Assembly (NCBI GenBank): GCA_043803805.1
Contig: JAZDJP010000053.1
Span: 1 to 34,126, forward strand
Direction of reading: 5' to 3'
Origin: JAZDJP01 sp043803805
GTDB taxonomy: Bacteria; Planctomycetota; JAZDJP01
DNA: 34,126 nt
Positions within the stretch are counted from its first letter, which is position 1; the number at the start of each line of letters is the position of its first letter. The position numbers were made by a program, and so were the translations under genes. Shown here piece after piece: positions 1-7,411 of this stretch. The notes beneath the pieces were generated by a model. That model made no database searches and had not been told where the DNA came from. It saw nothing but the letters and a program-made list of their open reading frames with translations.

Positions 1-844
1 TTGTGGCCTCACTGTACGAGCGCGGCCAGTTGGATTTGAACAAGCTTGAGCAAATCTCATTTGGCTGCTTGAGCGTGAGGAGATATATGCAGGTCTGTGC
101 CAGGCCGCAGAGGTCGCTCCGCCGGTCGCTGTCGCCGCCAATGAACAGCTCGGGAATATCGAAACCTTTGTTGGTGATCTGCGTGAACGGGTCGCGGCTT
201 GCCTTATCTTTGTCAACATCGTTAAGGTTTTTCGCCGTACCGAAATCAATCAGCTTGACCGTACCGTCGCTGCACAGCATTATGTTCTTGGGGTTAATGT
301 CTCTGTGAACTATGCCGGCGGCGTGTATATAGGAAAGCGCATCTAGCAGCTGGCAGGCCCAGATGATGACCTGTTGCTCTTTTAAGGGCGATCTCGGCGA
401 TGAGACCATCACGGTTTCCCCGTTCAGGTACTCAATGACAAGGTGAAATTCACCGTTATAGTAGAAATCGTCAAAGTATTTTACTATGCCGGGGTGGTTC
501 AGCCTTTTTAGGTAGCCGGCTTCCAGCATGAGCTTGTCCAAGTACACGTTATCCATCGTAGTGCCCCTGCGGGGTGTCTTGATAATGCACGCCCTGCCTG
601 TTTTGCGCTCGACCGCCAACCATATAGCCGCCATGCCGCCCTGCTTGTGAGGCTGTGACATCATTTCATAGCGCCTGTTAACTATGTATGTGCTATTGCC
701 CGCAGAGGTAGGCACCTGTGCCTTCCCGTGGTCTGAGCCTGAGCCGCCGCTTTTACGTTTCCGTATGCTCAGGGCTATAACGATAGTTATCCACATAGCT
801 GCACAGGTCACGGCTATTAGTGCAATAACATTTGTATCCCACAT
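1..844 (-). CDS. Membrane-anchored Ser/Thr protein kinase (Hanks type), 3' end cut by window edge
   Basis: I translated the minus strand from the ATG at 844-842; 281 residues are visible and the frame runs off the left edge. A hydrophobic segment at about residues 4-26 is followed by a basic stretch (IRKRKS), so this looks like an N-terminal membrane anchor with a cytoplasmic kinase domain. Kinase landmarks appear in order: a glycine-rich loop (GGMAAIWLA), the ATP-binding lysine (IIKTP), the catalytic loop HRDINPKN, and the metal-binding LIDFGTA. Ser/Thr kinases of this type phosphorylate protein targets, often FHA-containing partners. The start overlaps the PP2C stop codon by one base (TAATG), so the two genes are translationally coupled. 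The N-terminal rather than central membrane helix is less common. Kinase identity is certain; substrates are unknown. Confidence 0.93.
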   Translation of the reverse strand, partial: MWDTNVIALIAVTCAAMWITIVIALSIRKRKSGGSGSDHGKAQVPTSAGNSTYIVNRRYEMMSQPHKQGGMAAIWLAVERKTGRACIIKTPRRGTTMDNVYLDKLMLEAGYLKRLNHPGIVKYFDDFYYNGEFHLVIEYLNGETVMVSSPRSPLKEQQVIIWACQLLDALSYIHAAGIVHRDINPKNIMLCSDGTVKLIDFGTAKNLNDVDKDKASRDPFTQITNKGFDIPELFIGGDSDRRSDLCGLAQTCIYLLTLKQPNEICSSLFKSNWPRSYSEAT

Positions 845-1662
845 TATGTTGTCCTGATGCTGGTCTGGGCTGTGATCACGGCCTGCCAAGATGGAAGGTT
901 GCCGGGCTTCACTATTATTACCGATATATTATCGGGTCCTCCCGCCAGGTTGACCTGAGCCGTCAGGTCAATACAGGCCTGGTTGGCGTTGGGAGAGCTT
1001 ATGACGGTCTCCGATATCTTATCTGAGGGTAGCACGCCGCAGAGGCCGTCGGAGCAGAGGAGGATGTTGTCACCTGTGTATAGCTTTACATGATGTAGGT
1101 CCGGGACAACGTCCCGGGAATAACCAAGGACGCGCGTTATCTCGTTCCTGCGTGGGTGGTTCCTTGCCTGTTCTGGTGTGATCGTTCCTTCGTCTACAAA
1201 CTGTTGGACTACGGAATGGTCTTTTGTGACCTGGATGGTTTCCCAGGTGTTGATTATATAGCACCTGGAATCGCCTATATGGGCCACATACATATCTCCG
1301 CCGATCACAAGTGCAGCGGTCAGGGTAGTACCCATGCCCTTCAGGTACCTGTCGCTGGCGGAGTCCAGAACTCTGCTGTTAGCCTCTTCGAAGGCATCGG
1401 CCAGAATTGAGAGGGGCGGAGCCGGTTGTTGGGCGAGAAGGCGGGAAACACACCCTGTGTGAAGGGTCCGGGTGGCAAGGTCGCTGGCGATTTCACCGGC
1501 GCTGTGCCCGCCCATGCCGTCTGCGACTGCGAAGAGGCCGGCAGAGATTACTCCCAAGTGGGTCCTGAGATCGAAACTGGTGCACAGGATGCTATCTTCG
1601 TTGAGCTCTCTTAAGAGCCCTGTGTCCCAGCTATAACCTGTTTCCAATCGGTCATCCCGCAT
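844..1662 (-). CDS. PP2C-family (PPM) Ser/Thr protein phosphatase
   Basis: This 272-residue protein has the full set of PP2C metal-site motifs: RELNED (residues 18-23), VADGMGGHSAGE (about 46-57), GMGTTLTAAL, VAHIGDSR, LLCSDGLCG and, near the C-terminus, GGPDNISVI. PP2C phosphatases are Mn/Mg-dependent and remove phosphate from Ser/Thr. This one has no membrane segment and should be cytoplasmic. It sits 7 bases after the zinc-ribbon/FHA gene and shares one base with the downstream kinase start, so the three form one minus-strand operon: a reversible phosphorylation module made of kinase, phosphatase and phosphothreonine reader. A purine-rich AAAGAGAA precedes the start. No key residue is missing. 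Confidence 0.95.
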   Translation of the reverse strand: MRDDRLETGYSWDTGLLRELNEDSILCTSFDLRTHLGVISAGLFAVADGMGGHSAGEIASDLATRTLHTGCVSRLLAQQPAPPLSILADAFEEANSRVLDSASDRYLKGMGTTLTAALVIGGDMYVAHIGDSRCYIINTWETIQVTKDHSVVQQFVDEGTITPEQARNHPRRNEITRVLGYSRDVVPDLHHVKLYTGDNILLCSDGLCGVLPSDKISETVISSPNANQACIDLTAQVNLAGGPDNISVIIVKPGNLPSWQAVITAQTSIRTT

Positions 1663-1669
1663 TTCTCTT

Positions 1670-2266
1670 TCATTTCGGCTCTTGCAGCAACCTGAAAGTC
1701 ATGGTAAGTTCTGACTGACCAGCCAATTCAATTTTATCGCCGTCTTTGAGAGCCTTCTTTCTTTTATTATGCATATCAATACCGTTAAGCCTTGTATGGT
1801 TGGTGCTGCCCTTGCCTTCACGCCCGTAGTCATTCAGGTAGTACTTGCCTCTACCATAGGTAATCAGAATATGCTGCCTCGAAATTCTCATCAATATGTC
1901 ATGTGGCAGCGTGCTGTCAAAATCGCTGCGTTCTATGAACACAGGGGCACCCGTAAGGGTGATTTCAGCACCGCCTGGCATAATCACCTTAGCTTTCGGT
2001 GCAGGACGCAGCGGTGCGCCCTTTCCCCGTTTATTAGACCTCCGGCCTGTCTTTGCTTCGTCTATATCGGCGAAATATTTCCCGCAGGTGTAACAGAAGA
2101 AACTGCCTGCATTGTTTGTGTTCTGGCATCTAGGGCAGATGATCTTGCGTTCACGACCGTCTGGCTCTATCGCGGCAAGAGACAGCCCGCATCTCTGGCA
2201 GACTCCTTCGTCGGGGTCATTCGCTGTATCGCATGCCAGACATAGTACTTTCGGTTGTTTCACCAT
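1670..2266 (-). CDS. Double zinc-ribbon plus FHA domain protein
   Basis: This is a 198-residue cytoplasmic protein. Two four-cysteine zinc ribbons come first (Cys9, 12, 23, 26 and Cys44, 47, 58, 61). A basic linker follows (TGRRSNKRGKG), then a C-terminal FHA domain with the hallmark RISRQH and a modified STNHTRLNG in place of STNGT.LNG. FHA domains bind phosphothreonine peptides, so the neighbouring kinase is the obvious partner, read back by the PP2C. The protein is the first gene of the operon. The start region has only a weak ribosome binding site, and no strong minus-strand promoter is evident in the shared spacer. The ribbons may serve dimerisation or nucleic-acid contact; nothing in the sequence decides this. 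Confidence 0.88.
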   Translation of the reverse strand: MVKQPKVLCLACDTANDPDEGVCQRCGLSLAAIEPDGRERKIICPRCQNTNNAGSFFCYTCGKYFADIDEAKTGRRSNKRGKGAPLRPAPKAKVIMPGGAEITLTGAPVFIERSDFDSTLPHDILMRISRQHILITYGRGKYYLNDYGREGKGSTNHTRLNGIDMHNKRKKALKDGDKIELAGQSELTMTFRLLQEPK

Positions 2267-2322
2267 TATCTTCGCTTATCCATGGTTTTCATAAAAGTCT
2301 AGCCGATTGATAAATACGTTGC

Positions 2323-2351
2323 TTGACAGCTATCTGACAAATACCTAATAT
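2323..2351 (+). promoter_or_regulatory. Sigma-70 type promoter for the FHA-winged-helix gene
   Basis: A perfect -35 box TTGACA (2323-2328), a 17-base spacer and TAATAT as -10 (2346-2351) read rightward toward the gene at 2444. The predicted transcript start is near 2358, leaving a leader of about 85 bases. The element lies in an AT-rich divergent spacer between the minus-strand signalling operon and this gene. Confidence 0.75.
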
Positions 2352-2443
2352 AAATCTGATAAACTCACAATTCAGTAGCGATTATGATAGATATATTATA
2401 CTGTAATGGGCAAATATAGACTCTGCATTGTTGGAGGTTACGC

Positions 2444-3127
2444 TTGGCTTTCATAATTGTTAAGAGGGGTGATGCCGAGGATATCGGCAAAACATTTGCT
2501 TTGAACAAACCGGTCGCCGTAGTAGGCCGCCGCAGTTCGCAGAACAAACCTGATATCGAATTGAACGACGAGGTTGTTTCCAGGCGGCATATGGAAATCC
2601 TGCTGAAGGATGACAAGTACTGGGTGAAGGACCTTGGCAGCACCAATGGCACAATGCTGAATGATGACAGGATACTTGCCGGCAATTCATATGAACTCAA
2701 GCATAACAGCAAGATCGGCCTTGGGGCGGAAGGCGCTTCAGCGCACATCGTGCTGGTGTTCAAGGAATCCGAAGACACCAATATAATTCATGGCAAAGAA
2801 GCCCCTGCCGGCAAGTACGGTAAAGTGCTCGCAGTGGCATGGCTGAAGATCGACGAGGGGAAAAAGGAGGCCCTGGTAGATGGCAAACAGAAGAAGCTGT
2901 CCAAAAAAGAGTATGAGCTGATACTGTTCCTTCATAAAAATGCCGGAAATATATGCTCGCGCGACGAGATAATTGAAGCAGTATGGCCCGAAAGCAAGGA
3001 CCCTTCGGCGATATCCGATGCCACAATCGACCAGCTAATTCACAGGTTGCGTGAAAAAGTGGAACCCAAACCTGCTAAACCCTCGCGGATCATTAGCAAA
3101 AAATCATTTGGTTATATGCTGGTATAA
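2444..3127 (+). CDS. FHA domain / OmpR-type winged-helix DNA-binding regulator
   Basis: I chose the TTG at 2444 because a clear GGAGG (2433-2437) lies six bases upstream and the FHA domain begins almost at once. The product is 227 residues. The FHA domain (about 25-90) carries VVGRRSS, VVSRRHMEI and LGSTNGT.LND, all the residues that normally contact phosphothreonine. The C-terminal 80 residues form a trans_reg_C winged helix (KKLSKKEYELILFLHKN, then IHRLREKVEP and the final SKKSFGYMLV wing). This joins a phosphopeptide sensor to a response-regulator style DNA-binding domain without a receiver domain. It probably reads the output of the divergently encoded kinase and changes transcription. 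Its targets cannot be seen from the sequence. Confidence 0.9.
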   Translation: MAFIIVKRGDAEDIGKTFALNKPVAVVGRRSSQNKPDIELNDEVVSRRHMEILLKDDKYWVKDLGSTNGTMLNDDRILAGNSYELKHNSKIGLGAEGASAHIVLVFKESEDTNIIHGKEAPAGKYGKVLAVAWLKIDEGKKEALVDGKQKKLSKKEYELILFLHKNAGNICSRDEIIEAVWPESKDPSAISDATIDQLIHRLREKVEPKPAKPSRIISKKSFGYMLV

Positions 3128-3534
3128 AGAATTTTTTGAAAATACAGAGCGCAAATGTTGACTATATGCCTTACATTAACAATATAAGTGTGCTATCTGA
3201 AAAATATCCAGAATAAATACATTTAAACTAAGGGCAAAGGATATAAATATCACATTGACCAGATGGCCTTTCAGCTTTATGGGTTATCTGATAAAGAGAA
3301 AACTTTCGTAGAAGGACATAGCTAGTTTTTGTATGCTATTCACCTATTCATTAGTGACGTGAACAATATACGCCCCCTTATCTTGCTCCGCCGTAATGTT
3401 AAGTTAATGACACAGGCACGTAGTGGGGTTGGCTGTTAAGCCTTGTATTCTTATCCGCGTAATACATTTCGCCGCCAACCATAGATATATTTCCGACCAT
3501 GAGGTCTGGCTAAAATTTGAGCGTGAGCCCCAGC
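3128..3534. other. AT-rich spacer, no gene supported
   Basis: This 407-base stretch lies between a plus-strand and a minus-strand gene that converge. It is markedly AT-rich in its left half. I see no long frame, no tRNA-like fold and no clear terminator hairpin. On the minus strand, downstream of the lipoprotein stop, short open stretches exist around 3412-3545, but none has a ribosome binding site or a recognisable domain. Confidence 0.5.
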
Positions 3535-4248
3535 TTATAACCACGGGAGTTTTTTAAAAAGATTTGGGTTGATGAGATATGTAACGGTAACTGCGACGTT
3601 CATAGAGCGCCAACCAGCGGGATTGGTAGCTGTCAGGGTATAGGCCGTGGTGGCAGTAGGTGACACAGTATAGCTCCCAGAGGGTCCAACAGCACCTATT
3701 CCACTGATCACGACTGAACTGGCATTGGCAACACTCCAGGTCAGTGTCGCAGAATTACCACTAAGTATGCTAGTGGGGCTGGCGCTGAAGTAATAAATAG
3801 TGGGTAACTCCATAACAACGGGAGGAGGTATAACAGGGGCTGCGGTTACTGTTACCTGCACAGTGGCGGGGACATTGCCGGCATCGCTGGTCGCAATTAA
3901 TGTATATATGGTAGACACTAGGGGAGATGCAGTCCTTGATCCAGTCAGCCCAACGCTACCTATCCCCTGGTCAATAGTAACCGATGTGGCCCCCTGGACA
4001 CTCCAGGTCAATGTGGCTGAACTTCCCTGTGTAATCGCACCGGGATTGGCAGTAAAGTAGCTTATCGTGGGGGGGATCTTTGTTACCGGTGGTGTTACGA
4101 CTGGTGGTTGTTCTTGCCCACCTGATGGTGGCGTTGTGGAGGAGTCCTTGGTGGCTGGCATGTTAACGGTAATGCAACTGGCTGTAGGCAAGACTAGCAT
4201 AGCGAGTAAAAAGATCACAAAAATGTAGCGGCCTTTGAATTTCATCAT
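3535..4248 (-). CDS. Probable secreted lipoprotein with two Ig-like repeats
   Basis: The product is 237 residues. A basic start (MMKFKGRY), a hydrophobic core and PTASC at about residues 21-25 suggest a signal peptidase II lipobox, although Thr at -3 is not typical. A Pro/Thr-rich linker follows, then two similar repeats of about 80-85 residues. Each contains a line like ISYFTANPG...GSSATLTWSV, a GIG.VG motif and Y-T-L-.A-T at its end, as in bacterial Ig-like/PKD-type domains. The protein is probably anchored on the outer face of the cytoplasmic membrane and used for binding or adhesion; no enzyme motif is present. AGGAGG lies eight bases before the ATG at 4248, and a good promoter is upstream. 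The last residues (LFKKLPWL) follow a run of A and T on the coding strand, so a small frameshift at the tail is possible. Confidence 0.8.
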   Translation of the reverse strand: MMKFKGRYIFVIFLLAMLVLPTASCITVNMPATKDSSTTPPSGGQEQPPVVTPPVTKIPPTISYFTANPGAITQGSSATLTWSVQGATSVTIDQGIGSVGLTGSRTASPLVSTIYTLIATSDAGNVPATVQVTVTAAPVIPPPVVMELPTIYYFSASPTSILSGNSATLTWSVANASSVVISGIGAVGPSGSYTVSPTATTAYTLTATNPAGWRSMNVAVTVTYLINPNLFKKLPWL

Positions 4249-4278
4249 CGCATCATCCTCCTGCAGTGCTTACTTCTA

Positions 4279-4306
4279 ATTATACAACTGGCAACAGCGG
4301 AGTCAA
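4279..4306 (-). promoter_or_regulatory. Sigma-70 type promoter for the Ig-like lipoprotein
   Basis: On the minus strand TTGACT (4306-4301) is followed by 16 bases and TATAAT (4284-4279), with TG directly before the -10. The element sits about 30 bases before the ATG at 4248, with an AGGAGG between them. Confidence 0.7.
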
Positions 4307-4493
4307 ACTACTTAGTTGAGTTCTGAGGCCGACAAACCCTTCAGTCTGCTGATAGCTCGGTATTGCCTCATGAGAAGTGAGAAAAAGAGCAGCTAGTGCA
4401 CGGTGAATCTTGGGCATTACCCAACCCAATCGGACAGGTCTAGAGGCCTGGCATTACCTTTGTCTTTCTATGGCGTCTCAAGGTTGCCGCCTG

Positions 4494-4502
4494 TGCTATA
4501 AT
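4494..4502 (+). promoter_or_regulatory. Extended -10 promoter for the PAS/HD-GYP gene
   Basis: TGCTATAAT (4494-4502) is a perfect extended -10 (TG-n-TATAAT) with no convincing -35 at the right distance, which is acceptable for extended -10 promoters. The predicted start is about 33 bases before the ATG at 4542. Confidence 0.6.
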
Positions 4503-4541
4503 TCTTATTGTTTGTCATGATACTTATTGGAGCTTAGCCAG

Positions 4542-4946
4542 ATGCGCGGAAACTTGAGAACAAGGCCGCTGGAAGTCCTGTGGCAGGTAGTCAAATACTT
4601 CCTGGTCATCCTTTTTGTGTTAGTAGTCGTTGTTGGCGCAGTTCTAGTATTACTGTACTACAAGGCAGCAACTCGGATAACACCTGATATAGTAGCAGTC
4701 ATCCTGGGCATTGTCCGTAGCAACCTGGTTATTATCATGGGAATCCTGCTCATACCGGCGGCGGTTGGTACCTGGTTGCTAACTCGGGGCGCTGTGAAAA
4801 GCAGTCAACTCAATGGCCTGGTAAGACTGGATGAACAGCTTCTAGATATAGCCACCGACTCGATCTTTGTGCATGATCTGATGGCAGTTGCATTTATGAC
4901 AATGAGCTGGCAGAAAAGTTCCGCGGCTGCACAGAGGATGGATTGA
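4542..4946 (+). CDS. N-terminal piece of a frameshifted PAS/HD-GYP sensor: two membrane helices and start of PAS
   Basis: I prefer the ATG at 4542 to the upstream TTG at 4527, because GGAG at 4529-4532 is then nine bases ahead. The first about 85 residues contain two hydrophobic helices (around VVKYFLVILFVLVVVVGAVL and IIMGILLIPAAVGTWLL), so the protein is membrane-anchored. The frame then enters a PAS-like start, LLDIATDSIFVHDL, which stops resembling a PAS domain at about position 4880. Reading the next frame from 4880 gives DGSCIYDNELAEKF, the natural continuation of HDL-DGS. The residues after 4880 in this frame are therefore out of frame, and the true gene continues as the next entry. 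The gene is either a frameshift pseudogene or carries a one-base sequencing or assembly deletion. Confidence 0.7.
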   Translation: MRGNLRTRPLEVLWQVVKYFLVILFVLVVVVGAVLVLLYYKAATRITPDIVAVILGIVRSNLVIIMGILLIPAAVGTWLLTRGAVKSSQLNGLVRLDEQLLDIATDSIFVHDLMAVAFMTMSWQKSSAAAQRMD

Positions 4947-5773
4947 CTGGAACGCGCACACAGTTGCAGAGAGCTTCGGAGTTTACTGAACTCATCGAGC
5001 CCAGGATTAAAGAGTTGACTGAGAAGGGTGAGACGACGTTCGAATCTGCCTATGTTCGCGGAGACAAATCTTTAGTGCCAGTAGAGATACACAGCCGTCT
5101 TTTCATGTTGGGGGGCAAGAAGCTTATCCTGAGTGCCGTTCGCGATATTACTGATCGCAAGAAGACCGAGGAGGAGCTTCGGCAAAGCTCCGAGAAGTTG
5201 CAGAGGGCTATGGATGGCACCATCCATTCTATGTCAGCTACTGCCGAAGTGAGAGACCCGTACACCGCCGGCCACCAGCAGCGCGAGTCGAAGCTGGCTG
5301 TGGCCATCGCCAAGGAGATGTGCTTGCCCGCGCAACAGGTTGAAGGCATACGTGTTGCTGGAACACTGCATGATATCGGGAAGATATATGTGCCTGCTGA
5401 GATACTGAGCAAGCCAGGCCACCTACGGAAGAATGAGTTTAACCTGATAAAGGACCATTCCGAGGTTGGCTACGACCTGTTGAAGGATATCGAGTTTCCC
5501 TGGCCAGTGGCCCAGATTGTCCTGCAGCATCATGAGAGGATGGACGGCTCCGGATATCCACAGGGCATTTCCGGCGACAGCATAATGATCGAGGCACGGA
5601 TAATGGCTGTGGCCGATGTAGTTGAGTCTATGGCATCCCACCGCCCCTACCGCCCTGCTTTCAGTACAGAGAAGGCCCTCCTGGAGATAATCCAGAAGAA
5701 AAGCATACTCTATGCCCCCGAGGTAGTTGATGCCTGCGTCAGGCTATTCAATGACAAGGGCTTTGCGTTTTAG
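4943..5773 (+). CDS. PAS (C-terminal half) plus HD-GYP domain, predicted cyclic-di-GMP phosphodiesterase
   Basis: The frame contains the end of a PAS domain (SAVRDITDRKKTEEEL, the usual PAS/PAC exit) and then an HD-GYP domain. Its metal and substrate motifs are intact: AGTLHDIGKIYVP, KDHSEVGYDLL, LQHHERMDGSGYPQG and MAVADVVESMASHRPYRPA. HD-GYP enzymes hydrolyse cyclic-di-GMP to pGpG or GMP. In-frame sequence begins upstream of the annotated ATG, at about 4880, so the real protein is this frame joined to the preceding membrane/PAS piece (about 415 residues if one base is restored). The ATG at 4943 overlaps the previous stop as ATGA, but no ribosome binding site supports a separate start. The catalytic part would be functional if expressed. 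Confidence 0.88.
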   Translation: MTGTRTQLQRASEFTELIEPRIKELTEKGETTFESAYVRGDKSLVPVEIHSRLFMLGGKKLILSAVRDITDRKKTEEELRQSSEKLQRAMDGTIHSMSATAEVRDPYTAGHQQRESKLAVAIAKEMCLPAQQVEGIRVAGTLHDIGKIYVPAEILSKPGHLRKNEFNLIKDHSEVGYDLLKDIEFPWPVAQIVLQHHERMDGSGYPQGISGDSIMIEARIMAVADVVESMASHRPYRPAFSTEKALLEIIQKKSILYAPEVVDACVRLFNDKGFAF

Positions 5774-5824
5774 CAGCTATCGGGATTTCCTTGTTTCGCC
5801 TCGCATGTTTACGGATGGTTGTTG

Positions 5825-6250
5825 ATGGATACTCGTTTATTCCAGGAGTTCCTGGTAAGTGGGGATACTCTTCAAGTATATGAAGGTAGCCAAAGAATCT
5901 TCGCTTCAGGCAAAGATAGACTGCTACCATTGCTTGAATATATCGATAGTTTTTCTCCTACTAGTCGAAAGGTAGTCATATTAGACAAGATAGTAGGTAA
6001 CGCTGCTGCCTTACTATCTATCCTGGCTAATTGCCAGGAAGTTCATAGCCCGCTTGGTAGCCAGCTTGCCATTGCCACGCTGGACGAATATGGCATAAGG
6101 CATCATTTCACTGTAGTAGTTCCCTACATTTTGCAACATACAGGGAACGCTATGTGTCCTATGGAGAAACTATCGATGAACAAAAAGCCGGAAGAATTCT
6201 ACGAAGCGGTCAGAAGCGTTACAGGCTATGTAAAGGAGGCGACTAACTAA
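5825..6250 (+). CDS. DUF1893 family protein (cytidine-deaminase-like fold family)
   Basis: This is a roughly 141-residue protein. I use the ATG at 5825, since the two preceding TTG codons have no better ribosome binding site. Family features are ILDKIVGNAAALLSIL in the middle, a LDEYGI turn, VVPYI and the NAMCPMEKLS segment near the C-terminus. DUF1893 includes Thermotoga TM1506, whose structure has a cytidine-deaminase-like fold, but no activity is established for the family. The gene ends in TAATG, so its stop overlaps the start of the DUF362 gene and the two are surely co-transcribed. The single CPME cysteine is the only conserved candidate functional residue I can point to. Confidence 0.85.
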   Translation: MDTRLFQEFLVSGDTLQVYEGSQRIFASGKDRLLPLLEYIDSFSPTSRKVVILDKIVGNAAALLSILANCQEVHSPLGSQLAIATLDEYGIRHHFTVVVPYILQHTGNAMCPMEKLSMNKKPEEFYEAVRSVTGYVKEATN

Positions 6251-7188
6251 TGACAGGTTTCGATACGGTTGTGGGCTTGTATCATTTCCTCGGTGACATG
6301 GCACCTAAGAACGTTCCGCTTGTGGAGCCAAAGCCACGCAAGTCTAACCCATGGCAGCGGAATGGCTTGCCGCTGGTATCCAGGGTGAAGGCAGACGTGG
6401 ACATGAAACCCGCTATCGGCAAGGCTGTGGCGCTTCTGGGCAATCTGGGAGATGTGGTTTCCAGGGGTGACAAGGTCTTTGTAAAACCGAATTTCAATAG
6501 CCCTGACCCGTTTCCAGCCTCTACCGACCTGATGTTTCTGCGTGCCATCGTTGAGATGCTGCTGGAAGCAGGCGCCAAAGTCACCATAGGTGAGAGCTCC
6601 GGTGGGATTTGGAGGCCAACTAGGAATGTGTTTCGCAAGTTGGGCGTCTATGAGCTAGCGGCCAGTCTTGGTGTGGAGCTTATTGCCTTCGAAGACGCGC
6701 CCAACGGTTGGGTGAGAGTCAAGGTTGGTGGTGACTACCTGAAGACGGTGACTATGCCGCGCTCAGCCTACGAAGCTGACAAGATGGCATACCTGCCGTG
6801 CATGAAAACGCACCGGTTGGCGGGGTATTCCGGCGCGCTAAAACTCTCCTTTGGGTTCACACATCCCGGTGAGCGGCGTGGCTTTCATATGAGCAATCTG
6901 CAGCAAAAAGTGGCTGAGGTAAACTTGTGCTGGCAACCGGATATCATCGTGATGGATGGCAGGAAGGCATTTGTGTCTGGCGGGCCTGACACCGGCGAAC
7001 TGGTGGAGACCGGGCTCATCCTTGCCTCAGGCGACCCTATAGCCATAGATGTGGAAGCGGTGAGAACACTATTAAATTATGAGGTCAAGAATATGCTGCC
7101 TGCCGACCCTTGGCAGCTGCCACAGATTGTTACCGCGTTAAGACACGGCCTGGGTGCCAGCAGGCGTGACTATATCCTGTGTGAGTAA
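6250..7188 (+). CDS. DUF362 domain protein
   Basis: The 312-residue product begins at an ATG overlapping the previous stop, with AAAGGAGG (6232-6239) ten bases ahead. DUF362 markers are KVFVKPNFNSPDPFPAST, AKVTIGESSGG, YLPCMKTHRLAGYSGALK, IIVMDGRKAFVSGGPDTG and ASGDPIAIDVEAVRTLL. Other family members sometimes carry ferredoxin domains; this one has none. The biochemical role of DUF362 proteins is not known, and context adds only the coupling to DUF1893. No signal peptide or membrane helix is seen, so it is probably cytoplasmic. A hairpin with a T run lies about 55 bases downstream. Confidence 0.88.
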   Translation: MTGFDTVVGLYHFLGDMAPKNVPLVEPKPRKSNPWQRNGLPLVSRVKADVDMKPAIGKAVALLGNLGDVVSRGDKVFVKPNFNSPDPFPASTDLMFLRAIVEMLLEAGAKVTIGESSGGIWRPTRNVFRKLGVYELAASLGVELIAFEDAPNGWVRVKVGGDYLKTVTMPRSAYEADKMAYLPCMKTHRLAGYSGALKLSFGFTHPGERRGFHMSNLQQKVAEVNLCWQPDIIVMDGRKAFVSGGPDTGELVETGLILASGDPIAIDVEAVRTLLNYEVKNMLPADPWQLPQIVTALRHGLGASRRDYILCE

Positions 7189-7242
7189 GCTGGTGTGCAG
7201 GCGTGGTCTTTCTGAGAAGTATCGCAGATCATAAAAAGTAGA

Positions 7243-7273
7243 GGCCGACTTTTAGGTCGGCCCGTGTGTTTTT
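7243..7273 (+). terminator. Rho-independent terminator after the DUF362 gene
   Basis: A seven-base stem GGCCGAC/GTCGGCC (7243-7249 with 7256-7262) encloses a six-base loop. A T-rich stretch ending in five T (7269-7273) follows, though six bases separate stem and T run, so efficiency is uncertain. Confidence 0.6.
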
Positions 7274-7279
7274 ACTGGC

Positions 7280-7301
7280 GGACAGGCCTTCAGGCCTGTC
7301 C
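7280..7301. repeat. Perfect palindromic element (possible short interspersed repeat)
   Basis: GGACAGGCCT (7280-7289), two bases, then AGGCCTGTCC (7292-7301) make a perfect ten-base-pair stem. Only one copy occurs in the window, so calling it a dispersed repeat is an inference from its form. A second hairpin, CTGGCGC/GCGCCAG (7339-7345 with 7355-7361), follows in the same spacer. The spacer from 7189 to 7411 holds no gene. Confidence 0.5.
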
Positions 7302-7411
7302 CTACACATCCTGGCATTAGGCCTGGCGGCGGAAGGCGCTGGCGCTGCTACAACGCGCCAGAATTTGAGAAGGCGGATTCAATTAGAGGAATGGCTTCTG
7401 GACAATGCGTT

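Noticed and set aside
3412..3545. Possible continuation of the Ig-like lipoprotein in another frame, ending in a YKLGLTLKF-like tail
   Set aside because: A frameshift at the A/T run near 3550-3565 would give such a tail, and the pattern recalls a terminal beta strand. The stretch is too short and has no homologue I can name, so I leave the lipoprotein as annotated.
4876..4884. Programmed -1 frameshift site in the PAS/HD-GYP gene
   Set aside because: No X-XXY-YYZ slippery heptamer or obvious downstream stimulatory hairpin is present at the crossing point.
4943..4945. Independent translation start of the HD-GYP frame with ATGA coupling
   Set aside because: No ribosome binding site is present, and in-frame PAS sequence extends upstream of this ATG to about 4880, so the frameshift explanation is better.
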